Shown: piece by piece, positions 1-10,542 of the stretch
How the letters are laid out: each line of letters begins with the position of its first letter
Numbering within the stretch: position 1 is the first letter of the stretch
Source: Cyanoderma ruficeps
Lineage: Eukaryota > Chordata > Aves > Passeriformes > Timaliidae
Length of the DNA stretch: 64,000 nucleotides
Direction of reading: 5' to 3'
NCBI GenBank assembly: GCA_008694505.1
Contig: VZDJ01007755.1
Span: 10,996,596 to 11,060,595 of the forward strand
Position numbers and translations under genes: made by a program
The notes under the pieces: model-generated
What the model saw: the letters and a program-made list of their open reading frames with translations, nothing else
The model's database searches: none
What the model was told of the DNA's origin: nothing

Positions 1-1255
1 AAGTGAAGGAACAAAGAAACCTTGTCACACCATGTTTTTTAGGATGATGTTATACAACCCCCATACACTTGCCAGCAACTCCTCGTGACTCATTCTCCTC
101 TGAAAATGCTGTTATTGATCTCATATTGAGACAATGAAATTTGACTTATTTGGTGTCTGTTTCTGTTCAGTTGGCCTTTCACAGAAGCCTGAAAACATTT
201 ATAAAAACCTGGAATGTAATAAGAAGATTTGGGGAGAACTTATTATAGATAAGTATGATAAATAAACAGAGGGCAAAAGTTACTAAGAAACTGAGCTTTC
301 TTCCAATTCTTCCTCTTCTGAGCAGCAGAGACTTTTCATCCTCGGTCAGAGGAAACTCCAGTTTCAGCCTCAGCCTCAGCAGCCCAAGGCCATTATAATA
401 GCAAATGCTCCATCACCAGCAGCTATGTGTTACTCCACTGGGGATATCAACACAGGAAACACAAAGCCTTGATTACTCTTCTTGTACCAGCTAAAGAATT
501 CACTAGCACTTCAACCAGCTATGGAAGCTCTACAGTCATACCTGAACAGGCCATTTTAAAACATGATCTTACTTGTACTGAAGGCAACAGTAACCTGATT
601 TTGCTGTGAAGGCACTTCGGGCATCACGCTTGCTCAAAGAAAAAGTCACCAGAAGCACACTCCAAAACTTACTTTGATAGGAGTGAGGAATGATGAAAAT
701 ATAGGTCTCTAAGCCTAGGTGCTCTACCAACATTTACCAGGAAGAAGGCAATCTGCCAAACACCCCTGTACTCTTTGCCCAGCTCCAAGCCTTCAGCCTT
801 GCTCCAAAAGACCCAGGTTCCCTTCAGGCCCTTTCCACTGCCAGAGAGAGCTCTTCAAACCTTGCTGGAGCTTGCTCCCTCTCCTGCAGCACCAGGTCAT
901 TAAAGAGCCTGTATTCCTCTTGCCTGCCCCCACAAACATAAATCCTTATTTTACATTGCCTCTCCTCTAACACTGAACATAAAAGAACATATTTTTTATT
1001 GAAGTTTTATCTTTGCCTGGGCTTCTAACAACCCACACTGAACACTCTGTTATTATGGCCCCTTCTGGATTTAGAGGTATATAAGCTGTTTGTGCTTGGC
1101 TGCATGCACTGGTATTTTTATGTTCTTATGTATCTTTATCTGTATAGTATCTCTGAATATGCTTAAAACTGTTTCAAAAAAAAAAAACTCCCTAAGACTT
1201 CGTTCAAATAGAAGTGTAGAAAAGTGATCTGCTACACACGTATTTCCTCATCACT
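1..1255. other. AT-rich unique sequence, no gene seen
   Basis: I see no exon, RNA gene or recognisable repeat here. Open frames at about 427-609 and 719-970 are short, start on non-ATG codons, and resemble no family I know. A 12-base A run lies at 1176-1187. CpG is scarce, as expected of bulk vertebrate DNA. The stretch matters mainly as the left shoulder of the CpG island that follows. Confidence 0.6.
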
Positions 1256-1729
1256 TGAACTTTCACATTCAGCGAGGGCTGGAGTGTTTAATTTTGGTCA
1301 TTTGTTTTAATTTGGCCATTACAGTTTAAAGGCCATGCCCCAGATTTGGCCTTGTGAAGACGTATTTTGCTCCAGCTTAAATAGGTATGAGGCATAACAT
1401 TTTCACATCATAGAAATGCTTCTCTCTCCTCTTTTTTTTTCCTAATGTAAATTTTGCAATGCTAATTCCTTTCATAAGAGACGTAGGGATAAGTGGTGGC
1501 TTACAGTTCAACCTTCCCCTGGTGCCCATAAATATTTATTGTTTCTTGCCCCGTTTCAAGGCCCAGATGAAATTCATCTTCCTGGGGGGAGGGAGGGCTA
1601 GTGGTGGTGGAGAGGGAAGAGATGCGGACGGGCAAACATCATCTTTAAAGTATAAATGTGAAGAAAACGAAAACAGATGTGTGGAGAGGAAAAGAGAAGC
1701 TGGTGGGAACACGGTGGGGCTGGAGCACA
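1255..1729. promoter_or_regulatory. possible upstream flank of the CpG-island promoter
   Basis: This block joins AT-rich DNA to the CpG island. It carries AT-rich motif clusters such as ATAAATATTTATTG near 1528-1541, suggestive of MEF2 or forkhead-type sites. A guanine-run segment lies at 1584-1597 (GGGGGG, GGG, GGG separated by single A). These resemble proximal regulatory flanks of CpG-island promoters. There is no direct evidence of function, and cross-species conservation cannot be judged from one sequence. Confidence 0.25.
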
Positions 1730-2088
1730 TTTTCCCTGGGAGACGGTCGTGCCTCGCACTTCCTCGGGACGCCCTGCGGGCGGAGGGCTCCCCTGCGGAC
1801 ACATTCCCGGGAGGAGCGGGGGCTCGCCGAGGCCAGGGGCGGGATGGGAACGGGCCAGCTCCCCGGCCAGGTCCCGGACGACTCAAGTGTACCATCCGCC
1901 CCCTAGTCAAACCTCCGTCCTTTCCAACCAGAGAGGAAAATGCCTCCTCCGGGAAAGCTGAAGCGCGGCCCGCGGCGCTGCCCTCGGCCAGGCGCTGGGC
2001 CGGGCCGTGCAGCGGGGCACCACACAGGGCAGCCCAGCTCCAGCGGGCACTGCCGTGCGAGGACAGCCCTCCGCAGGCGGGCGGCAGC

Positions 2089-2123
2089 GGGGAGGAAGAG
2101 GGGGAGGAGGTGGCGGGAGGGGG
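2089..2123 (+). other. G-quadruplex motif in the CpG island
   Basis: Four guanine runs (2089-2092, 2100-2104, 2115-2117, 2119-2123) are separated by loops of 7, 10 and 1 bases. This meets the relaxed four-run rule for a DNA G-quadruplex on the plus strand. Such motifs are common just around CpG-island start sites. Formation is inferred, not shown. Confidence 0.5.
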
Positions 2124-2170
2124 ACCGGGAAACTGTAACTCATTGTGGATGGGCTGGACTGGCCGGGGTG

Positions 2171-2182
2171 GCGAGCGCTCGC
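2171..2182. other. perfect 12-bp palindrome in the CpG island
   Basis: GCGAGCGCTCGC reads the same on both strands. It is bracketed by a second inverted pair, CTGGCC at 2159-2164 and GGCCAG at 2184-2189, giving a nested structure of about 31 bases. It could be a dimeric factor site or a chance product of GC-rich sequence. Confidence 0.5.
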
Positions 2183-2302
2183 AGGCCAGCACATCCATCA
2201 ACCTGCCGAGCGGCCGACAGGCTGGAGCCGCGGCTGCTCCCGCGCTCCCCGTGTCAGGAATGATCCAGCCCAACTGCGCCGCGCCGGCGCTGCCCGGACA
2301 CC

Positions 2303-2338
2303 GCTCCGGCCAGAGCTCCGGCCAGGGCTCCGGCCAGC
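2303..2338. repeat. three tandem copies of a 12-mer in the CpG island
   Basis: The unit GCTCCGGCCAG plus one variable base (A, G, C) is repeated three times, at 2303-2314, 2315-2326 and 2327-2338. Only the last base of each unit differs, so this is a recent or constrained micro-tandem. Each copy contains CCGG and GGCC cores. Confidence 0.85.
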
Positions 2339-2604
2339 GCGCCCCATCCCGCCCGCACCCCGCGCTGGCCCTCAGGGCTCCCGCACGCCTGCGGAGATCC
2401 CCAGCCTAAACCCCTTCCAATGCCTGCGGCTTCACCCGAGTTTAATTTAATCCCATCCTGCCCCGTCGCATTGAAGGTCGCGGTTGGTCTCGCGTCGCCT
2501 CCATGTCAGCCGTAGCACCGCCGGCTCCAGCAGTCCCCGTGTGTGCGAGGGAAGAACCGGGCCCTGGGGCTTTCTCCAGCGCTTCAAATGGGGCATATCA
2601 AATG

Positions 2605-2640
<36 letters not shown>

Positions 2641-2645
2641 TTTTT
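2605..2645 (+). repeat. (CT)n microsatellite followed by a T run
   Basis: A run of about 14 CT units passes into 14 T residues at the right edge of the CpG island. On the opposite strand it is A followed by (GA)n. Polypyrimidine tracts next to promoters are often nucleosome-free and GAGA-like. Here only the repeat itself is certain. The hydrophobic and serine-leucine frames read through it are artefacts. Confidence 0.9.
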
Positions 2646-3628
2646 CCATTTTATTTTTAAGGAAACTTCCCAGTCTGACCCCTCACAAGATTGTCGGGTG
2701 GAGAGACCCTCCTCGGAGGTACCAGCTCGAGCTGTTTCTCAGTTGCTGCGCCACGAATAAATGGCATTAAGGAACTGTACACCTTAGACTTTGCCATGGA
2801 AATCTTGGGGTCAAGCTGATGAGAAGCTCCCTTGCTGTCCACTGGTATAGCCGTGGCCTTAAGAGCCGCAGAAAGCCAAGATGCCTGGGCAGTGGGCCAA
2901 ATCTCAGTCTGCCGCTTGCCCCCCACCCAGCTGGGACGCTGGCACAGGACATGAAGTTGCTGCGGTGCGTGATACACATCAGCTGCAACACCTCCTCATG
3001 TCACGGGGCCTTCCCTCACAGCTCCCGCTCTAAACTTCCTGCACTTTGTCTGCTTAAAGCAGAGCCAGAGCACTGCTTTGGTGATGGGGGCGGTGAGAGT
3101 GATTTGTCTGATTTCAAAGCTTTTGCTTGAAGGATTTTGGTAATTTTTACTTTTTTTTTAATGTTGATTTAAATAGGCATTTTGAAAATATAGGTAATAG
3201 CACTTGCTAAATATATGCAATTTTCTCAGCATGGTAGACCATTTATATATGATACAAACCTATCCTCTGACATGTTTTCCACATCATTTCCAAATTTTCA
3301 TCAATCTTTTGTTTTGTTGGATCTCACATGTCTTAACATGCCCGCATAAATTAATAGATTTCTGTATTATTGTTACTTACTATTCAGTAGTGTGGCTGTT
3401 ATCCTAAAGGAGAAAACACAGTGAAACGTGAACAGTTCTTTCATCTCTAAGAATACCAGTGCAATTTATAACTTTAGGTCCTGCATTAGGAACACATCAA
3501 TACTCAGGAGAGCAGTTAACACACTTTAGCTTTAGGTATGTTCTCACATCCTTCTGAAATCAAAGGTACTTAAGTACAGAATCAAAATAGGGGAGGGGAG
3601 TTTTTATGAGAATAAACTTCAAAATATA
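2646..3628. other. CpG-island shore and unique sequence, no gene seen
   Basis: G+C falls steadily to AT-rich background by about 3130. Open frames at 2657-2977 (minus) and 2819-3130 (plus) overlap each other and show no recognisable domain. A first exon or splice donor of the presumed island gene could lie in the left part, but I cannot identify one with confidence. Confidence 0.45.
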
Positions 3629-3845
3629 ATCATAGAATCATTAAGGGTGGACAGGACCTCCAAGAGCCCAACCTTTAACTCAGCGCCACTGTGTTTACCA
3701 CTAAACCAGGTCGCCAAGTGCCACATCCACATGTTTTTGAACACTTCCAGGGATGGTGATCCCATAACTTCCCTGGGCAGTGCTTGATTACCCTTTCAGT
3801 GAAAAACTTCCAATCTGCTTTCCTGCAGCTGCAACCTAAAGAATC
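3629..3845 (-). mobile_element. CR1 LINE 3' end, 5'-truncated
   Basis: The left edge ATCATAGAATCAT is the reverse complement of the octamer tail that closes avian CR1 elements. The GGACCTCCAAGAGCCCAAC and CACTAAACCAGGTCGCCAAG segments follow in the order of the CR1 3' untranslated region. After them comes a stretch matching the C-terminal end of ORF2 (CCTGGGCAGTGC, then ACCCTTTCAGTGAA). The copy is heavily truncated at its 5' side, as is normal for CR1, and diverged with small gaps. It has no coding capacity. Confidence 0.88.
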
Positions 3846-6394
3846 TTTCTGCCTTAGGATTTATTATTCCACCATCACCAAAATGATCTTTCTTTTTGTA
3901 GTGAATAAAATAAATGTGTAGTGTATCAGGGGGGCAAATTAAATGAGATTCTGTTTTCAAATGAAGTGAGAGGGTGAGTTTTAGATGGCCAATTACGATT
4001 ATTTAAAGAGGTGTTCTGCTAAGCAAAAAAGGATTAATGTCCCTATACTTGAAGTAATACATACTCAAGAGTCCAATACAATATTTATCCACAGTACTGA
4101 AGCTCTGATGGTACCATTTTAAGCTCTATCACTCCTGCAGTACCAGCTCAGGAGAGCTAGTACAGACATAATGATGATTTTGTTGTGATGTCTGTATCTT
4201 GATATAGCATGACAGTAATATCTATTACTAGGATATGAGGAAAGGAAGAAGTACACAAAATCTGATAAATTCACCTCTCAAATTTCAGAAATTATTACTG
4301 AAAGCATTTCTTGCAATATTTAAGTGTTTTCCAGGAACCCTCGGTCTCTGATACCAAGCCAGTCCTGTTCCTGTTCAATCATGTGCTAGATCTGACAGGA
4401 TAAGATATCAGAAGGATTCCCACTACCTGCAGTATGAAATACACCATGCACAGTGTGAAAGGTGGCTCTCGTGTTTATGAATGAGCACACCTCGGAAGAA
4501 TCAGGCTCACCTCCAGCACTCTGATCTTTCTACACATGTAACTAGCACTACCAGCCTGGCATTTTCCTAAATGGCACCTCTGCATTTTGAGGACTGCATT
4601 TTTTATTGTCAGCATTCATGCGCATGGAGGAGCTACAGCTATTAGGAGCTGATTTTAGAGGATCTTTGTTGCAGCCAGCAAGGGCAACTGTTTCTGCAGT
4701 GAGGCAGGTGGGAAACCAGTGGAGGAATTAGCTTTAGAGTGGTGTCATTCCAGTTTGGAGTGTAGCTGCTGCATTCTTAAGAAATAACATCAGGCTTTCA
4801 CTGGTGTCTGGAAAACATCATTTGCTGTGCAGGTACTCTGTCAGCTGTTGCAGGACAAAGGACACTAGTGAAAGATTACATATGATGTGTCATGCTGAAA
4901 GACTACTGTTCCATCAAACTTTTCCACTTTCAGCAGTACACAGTGCTGGAAAACACAGTGAGGAAAAAAAAAACCCTACAAAAAATACTTTGAAAATATG
5001 AAAACAAAAAAGTATTACTCTCGCCAATGAAGCATTCTCACCAATGCAGCCAGTCTGCTAAAATATACAGAAAGACTGAAGAATTCTACACAGAGAAATT
5101 AATCCTGCATTAATTCTCAAAGGTGGCCATGCATGTGACAATTTTATCAAATCGTTCATTGTTGGTTAAAATAAAGTTTATTATCTATTAGAAGGGAAAC
5201 GTGGCTTCCTCAGAAAATCTCTTAAAAATTTTTGTTGAGATTGCTGGTTTAAAGTGAACCTATTAAAAGATGAATATACGCAAGTCTTAAAAAATATTTG
5301 GCGATTAAAAATACTTTACTGAAATGCCAGCAGTCACACATCAGTATTTGTGCTAGGTGGCTGCCCTGTGTTAAATGATAGAGATTAAAAAGGATTCAGC
5401 TAGTCAGATAACATTCAAATTATAATTGAATCCAAGCCAGAAATTCTAGATCCAGATACTCACTTAGATATTCATGGAAACCAAAGCCAAATGTAACATG
5501 GTTTTGCAGCTAACAAAAGAATAACAAGTAGCTCTTGCTAGTTACTGGACCTGTCATACATTATTAATTGTGGATCATCCTGGCCATCTCTCATGGTTGT
5601 TCTGTGCTCAGCTCTTACAATAATCAGTATTTTTCTTGAAGTACTAGTTCCCGGAGTCATATGAATATATACAAATCTCATCTTTCTGTCTGTATTCTTT
5701 TAGCATGTCCTAACAAATTCTCATAATAAAGTACTACATCTTGTGTGTACAGAGAGGGAAATTCAGGGCCTTGTCTCACTTCCTTTATAGTCTACGGAGG
5801 AATTCCAGATTTATTTTCATCAAACTTTGAGCATATTACCTGGGCCTGCACTGCAATAGGTCTTACATGAGAAGACACAACCCAAACTGATCAAGATACT
5901 GCATCTTAATACGCTATTATCTATCAAGTAAGTAATAGTAACTGGCTGGACGAGTGCTCTTGCCATGTCCAAGCTGTGAGGTGCTTCTAAACTGAAGTGC
6001 CTATTCTGCCCTGACTGTTCTGACATCAAGAATGCCCCTGATTCAGAAGCTAAAGGAGATCATAATCATGGCAGAAATAACAGCAGAACCCAAATCCATT
6101 CTGAGTGTATTTTTAACCTTTAATTTAGTAGATAAATGCTCTGTAATCTAAATGAAGTATACAATAAAGTACACCTGGCTTCTGGCCATGTAGGAAAAAT
6201 CCCTAGAAATATTGGTCTGCTGATTCCACATTCATTTAGTAAGGCAGAAATAAGTCCATTGTAACAGAAGATTGCTGTAGGATCCCTATCTCCAGCTTTG
6301 CAAATGAACATGCCTTGATGTTTAATTTTCCGTGAGTTCCTCTGCATTTAGGTACCAGCAGGGGATCATTATACTGTGACAGCACTCAGTTCTG
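3846..6394. other. AT-rich unique sequence, no gene seen
   Basis: No exon, RNA gene or clear repeat was recognised over this 2.5 kb. Open frames at 4804-5001, 5820-6029 and 6120-6347 are 60-75 codons and unlike any family I know. The sequence looks like ordinary intron or intergenic DNA. Confidence 0.55.
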
Positions 6395-6612
6395 ATGACA
6401 TTATCTTAAACTTTTCCCAGTTGTCCGGCCTCACCCCCGTTGTGCTGCCATCATCTATTAACATTCCACTGACAACAATGAGAGATGTTAGAGCACAGCG
6501 CGTTAATCCAGTAGCCAGGCTGGGGCGCTTTCACCTGGACATACGTTTGGCAGTAGCCATAGAGTTAATTAGCTGGATGACATTGTGCCAATTCCTCACA
6601 AGACTCGTCTGA
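6395..6612. promoter_or_regulatory. CpG-retaining block, possible conserved element
   Basis: Several CpGs survive in this short block (near 6425, 6438, 6499-6501, 6525 and 6543) inside otherwise CpG-depleted DNA. GCGCGTTAATCC lies near 6498. CpG retention can mean an unmethylated or constrained element. I cannot tell that apart from chance. A 78-codon frame (6376-6612, plus) shows no known domain. Confidence 0.2.
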
Positions 6613-6629
6613 GTTGCTTTGCATTTATA

Positions 6630-7955
6630 ATTCATGGATTCGTAGATTTTTATGGCCAGAAAAAATCATTAGGTCATCAGGTTCTCCTTCTCTGTTATAA
6701 AGGCCATACAATTGCATTCACTTACTCCTGTTGTTAACCCAATTACTTGTGTTTCACTGTCTTCCAAAAAAGACATCCAAAGACTTCAAAAGATGGCTAA
6801 CCCACTTCTCCCTTGGAAGTTTATCCCTACAGCTAATCACCCTAAGTATTACACAACTAATATAGGCTTGGGACTAATAAAGCTTAGTCCCCTATGGATT
6901 TGTGTTTCATGGTTGATTGACTTCGATGCCTAACAAGCTGTGAGCTCTGATTAAAGTTTCTTCCCATATACAGAACATTTTTAAGGTCTTTTCTCCAAGT
7001 CCTTGTGAATCTTCCGTGTGATACTAATGTGACTCCTCACATTATGGCCCTGATGGTACTTCAGATCACTATAGATCTCTCTATCAGGATTGCTCGAAGA
7101 GAAGCTTCACGTATTCTTGACCAAATACTTTCATGAAAGCTGTAGAAACATAATTGCTTTTCAGAGTGACTGTAGAGAAACATGTTCAAAAGTTTCTGGA
7201 GGCACCTGTACAAATGCATGCACACACTAATACACATGGCATTGTTACTTGCAAATTTTTTTCTAAAAAATTGTACCTTATTTCTTTTAAATCGTTTGTT
7301 GCTGTCTTCCTCATTGTGTTTTTCTTTTTTGTCCTCAGTATGACTTTCATCTCCAAATCATAGTGCTCCTTAGCACCAGAATTTGCTCTGAACTGAAAAC
7401 ATTAATGCACTCAGTATTCTTTTTAATATGATGAACATCTTGAGTTACTTCTCTTTCTTAAACTACTGAAGTTTTTTTCACAGGAATAACTTTTATTTCT
7501 CTTTTCTGTACTCTTGCAAAATTTTTCCCAATACAGACATCATGATATGAGGACGGGCCCACATGCCCTACTGTTTTTCTGTGTTTTTCCAAACATCTGA
7601 ATTGGTCCAATAAACAAAAATGCATCCCTTGCTACAAATCTTTCTCGTATCCTTAGACCACTGTAGTTACAACAACATTGCTAAGAGACAGGAACAGTAT
7701 GCAGTGTTTTCAGTGTTAATCTCCCCAGTGTCAGATAGAGGTAAAAACACCTCCTTATGCGACTCACAACTCCCCTTCTTATATATCAAAGGACCACATC
7801 AGTCTTTTCCCAGAACATCTCACTGGGAACTCATGTTGAGTGACTTGTCTTCTTTGACCTCTAAATCCTTTCCAGAGGTTTCTAAGACACAGTCTTCCTA
7901 TTGTTCAGAGACAAACTGCTAATGTTCCTTCAAAATACTATACACATTACACTAG
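6630..7955 (-). mobile_element. old, decayed CR1 LINE relic (archosaur/turtle-type), interrupted
   Basis: Read on the minus strand, this follows the 3' half of an old CR1 family well known from crocodilian and turtle genomes. The terminus is at about 6632-6712 (GATTTTTATGGCCAGAA). A stretch at 6712-6860 follows (AACCCAATTACTTGTGTTT, then CTTCCCTTGG-like and TAATCACCCT). After a gap it resumes at 7262-7520 (AAAAATTGTACCTTATTTC). It then continues to 7690-7955 (CACTGGGAACTCATGTT and CTAAATCCTTTCCAGAG), which corresponds to the reverse-transcriptase C-terminal region. Many stops and indels remove all coding capacity. The gap at about 6862-7260 holds unrelated sequence including a zinc-finger-like piece, and 7560-7690 also departs from the family. 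The identification is from recalled family sequence and was not searched. Confidence 0.68.
6924..7040 (-). pseudogene. decayed C2H2 zinc-finger fragment
   Basis: The minus strand carries the signature order of tandem C2H2 fingers in broken frames. An HRKIH-like end of one finger (7005-7016) leads into a GEK-P linker (about 6984-6996). This is followed by an AAATGTTCT-type KCS segment, a GGGAAG (GK) codon pair, and then codons for N-Q-S-S-Q-L-V-R-H (6926-6952), a very typical recognition-helix and histidine stretch. At least one in-frame stop replaces the usual Tyr codon of the linker, and two indels shift the frame. It lies between the two halves of the old CR1 relic, so it probably arrived as part of a later insertion. 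No poly(A) tail or flanking duplication is visible. It is non-functional as a protein. Confidence 0.5.
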
Positions 7956-9554
7956 AAGAAAGGTTTGTTGCAAACAATTGTTTTGGACAGCAGAAAAGGG
8001 TCCATAGCCAAGTTTCCCAAAATCAGTGCAAGAAATAACCAACAGAAAAAATTTAAAATTAGGAAGATTGAAACATATTATACTAATCTTAATATGTCAA
8101 AATACCTGCTTTGTTATTGTGGGAGAGATAGAAAGAATAGAAGTGGGAATTCACATGCCACTTTTGATGATTTATATTTTGGAGAAAAGAACAGAAAAAA
8201 CTGTTGCAAAGGCAAGATTTATTTAGTAGGACTGGTAATCAAGCCTTGTGTGTCTGAAAGTAGTGAACTGAAATGGTATGAACCAAAATCAGAGGCTTGA
8301 AAATAAAGGGCTTGGCTTTCCTTTCAGGATTTATGATGGTAAAAATGAATTCATATCTCATAGAGATGTTAAGACACTCCAATTAATTGCCTTGACAGTC
8401 TTCTAGAAAAAAGATCTATAACCACTGAAACCATATTTAAATTTTTTTTGGTTTGCATATTACTCAACTAAATTATCTTTTTCAGAATTCCTTTTATTAA
8501 TCAGCTCCATCTCACCTAACAACTGTCAGTTTTGCTAATTAAAAAAAAGTCAGCTGTTTGACACTATGTTCTTTTGCATCTACAACGTAATCTAATAAAG
8601 ACTGAGGAGAAAACTAGTAATTTTCTTGTGGGAGAACTGTGGCTAACTTCCACTGGGTCATCTGACAAGAAAATAGCACTAAGTGATGTTGATTTTGGTG
8701 ATTACATACCAATTCCTGAGACAACCATTCTGCTTGTGGACCAGCTCCTTGAAGAGCTATCTGTCTCCAGGAAAGGACTGAGAATGCTCAGCTCCTGTCA
8801 GATAAGAAGGAACTTGCTATGCCAAATCCTACCTTTGAGAAAATGTTTCAGGGAAAAACCTCTGAACACAAAATACTGTTAAATGGCTTTTAGACAGTTC
8901 TGTCTCTTGTACCATATTTATCAGAGACATTACTGGATTTAAAAAAAAATAATTATAAGGTGACAGTTAAGAAAAGTTCTTGTAGAAAAGGAGTGTTGAT
9001 CAAGTTGCTTTCAATTGAAGCTTGCAGACAAGAATAATTTTATATTTCATCTTTATTACAGTAGTAGTAGTAAAGCAGTAGCACAATGCACTAAAGATTT
9101 TATTTTTCTTTATACCTTGTTGAAGAATATGCAGAAGTCCTTCAAGGAAAATGAGAATCAAGCCTTTTAATTGTGAGAAATTAATGGCTGCTCTCTGTTC
9201 TGATGAGCTTAATGGTTGCAGAGATCTGACTCTGCAAACATGAACACATAAAAATTATGTATCTGCATCAAGTTGTTTTCACTATCAGAACCCAACATTG
9301 GCTTGTTTATACAGCTTTTAATAGTAAACAACAAGCCTAAGAAAAAAAAAGTTACAAAAAGTCTAAACCTGAGGCAATACATAAATCTGCTGATACTGCA
9401 AAGTCAGCACTCAGTGCATCCATGAAAGAAGAAAGCCAAGGGAGGCAAACTAGGCTTCTAACTGTGGAAGTTAATTTCCCCAATTTTTAGCTAGAAGGGA
9501 ACTTCTGTTTAAAATTCACCCAGGTTTTAGGTTACAATGACTTAAGATTACAGA

Positions 9555-9587
9555 CCGCCGCCCCCCCCACCCCCAAAAAAAAAAAAA
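9555..9587. repeat. C-rich then A-rich low-complexity tract
   Basis: CCGCCG leads into C8, A, C5 and then 13 A residues. It is simple sequence of no evident function, and a likely site of sequencing or replication slippage. Confidence 0.9.
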
Positions 9588-10519
9588 TTGTACATGGTAA
9601 ATTTGTTTTAAGGCCTTCCACTGAAAAAAAGCACCCCCACAATAAAATACTAAGGCCACCTTAGGGATTCATCCATATATTCCTTCCAGCTATACAGGAA
9701 AAAATATTTCCCATGAGATTACAAACACAGAGGGATTAATTAGTAAGAGATAATTCTCAGGAATTGCACAATGCATTCATGTCCCTCAAGTCAGCACATT
9801 TTTACTGAATGATAATGTCAACAGCATAGGTTCTTACTGGTCAAAATTACATATGCAAGATACCTCTCAATTTCAAGACCATAATATTCTTAAGGGATTT
9901 GAATTTGTATCCAGGCAAAGGACACATCAGTGATATGATACAATTTCTAATGGAAGTTCATTCCTGACTTGAACACTTTTTAGTTCAAACTGATAATGAA
10001 CATGGCAGATTTGCTTTTGATTTTCTCAGCTTTGGGAACAAACCTACTCGAAAGCTCATCAACGGAAGCTGCAGGTGCACATCCTCTCTGAAGAAGTTAA
10101 CCTAGAAGAAAAGCCATGGTCCCCCTCAGATAGATACAATGTGATAATTACATGAAGGCTTCTAAATAGTAAAGGAGGGAAGTTCTGGTACAATCTTCTG
10201 ATAGGAAAGCAAAAATTTTAACATAGATTTTATATGAAGCTATAGTGGTTCATGAAAATGCCATGATTCTCTCTGACAGCAGAGGATGGTTGCCATAGAG
10301 ATCTCCTCCAGTCTCAAATTCCCATATTCATTGGAAAACATCCATTGACATCATTGTAGATGGGAGCTGAATTTGTCCTGAATTCGACTGGAAATCTGTC
10401 TCTTCAGATACTGAAGTCAGATTTGGAAACACAACCTTAAACTCTTCTGCTTCTTTAGTCATGAAATAGGTATGCCAATTGTGTACTATACTAGGCAAAG
10501 CCTTTACATGTACATTTGC

Positions 10520-10542
10520 AAAAAAAAAAAAAAAAAAAAAAA
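10520..10542. repeat. A23 homopolymer
   Basis: An uninterrupted run of 23 A residues. No polyadenylation signal or retrocopy body is recognisable just to its left, so it is more likely a slippage-grown homopolymer than a processed-pseudogene tail. Confidence 0.95.

Larger units (their letters stand above)
1730..2560. promoter_or_regulatory. CpG island, candidate promoter/first-exon region
   Basis: G+C rises sharply: 1741-1800 has 45 G/C of 60 with 8 CpGs, and 2281-2340 has 50 of 60 with 9 CpGs. The rest of the window is AT-rich and CpG-poor. GC-box (Sp1-type) sequences are visible at 1836-1843 (GGGGCGGG) and, in the opposite orientation, at 1896-1903. No TATA box is evident, as is usual for CpG-island promoters, which mark transcription start sites of housekeeping and developmental genes. 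Long open frames run on both strands (1459-2409 plus, 1536-2273 minus). They consist of Pro, Ala, Gly, Arg and Ser runs expected from GC-rich DNA and are probably not proteins. The direction of transcription is not visible locally. A plus-strand transcript is weakly favoured by the antisense CR1 copies downstream. Confidence 0.72.

Noticed and set aside
1459..2409. A 316-codon open frame on the plus strand, with a 245-codon frame on the opposite strand
   Set aside because: Both exist because the GC-rich island has few stop codons. Composition is Pro, Ala, Gly, Arg and Ser runs, no domain is visible, and the start codon lies in AT-rich DNA before the island.
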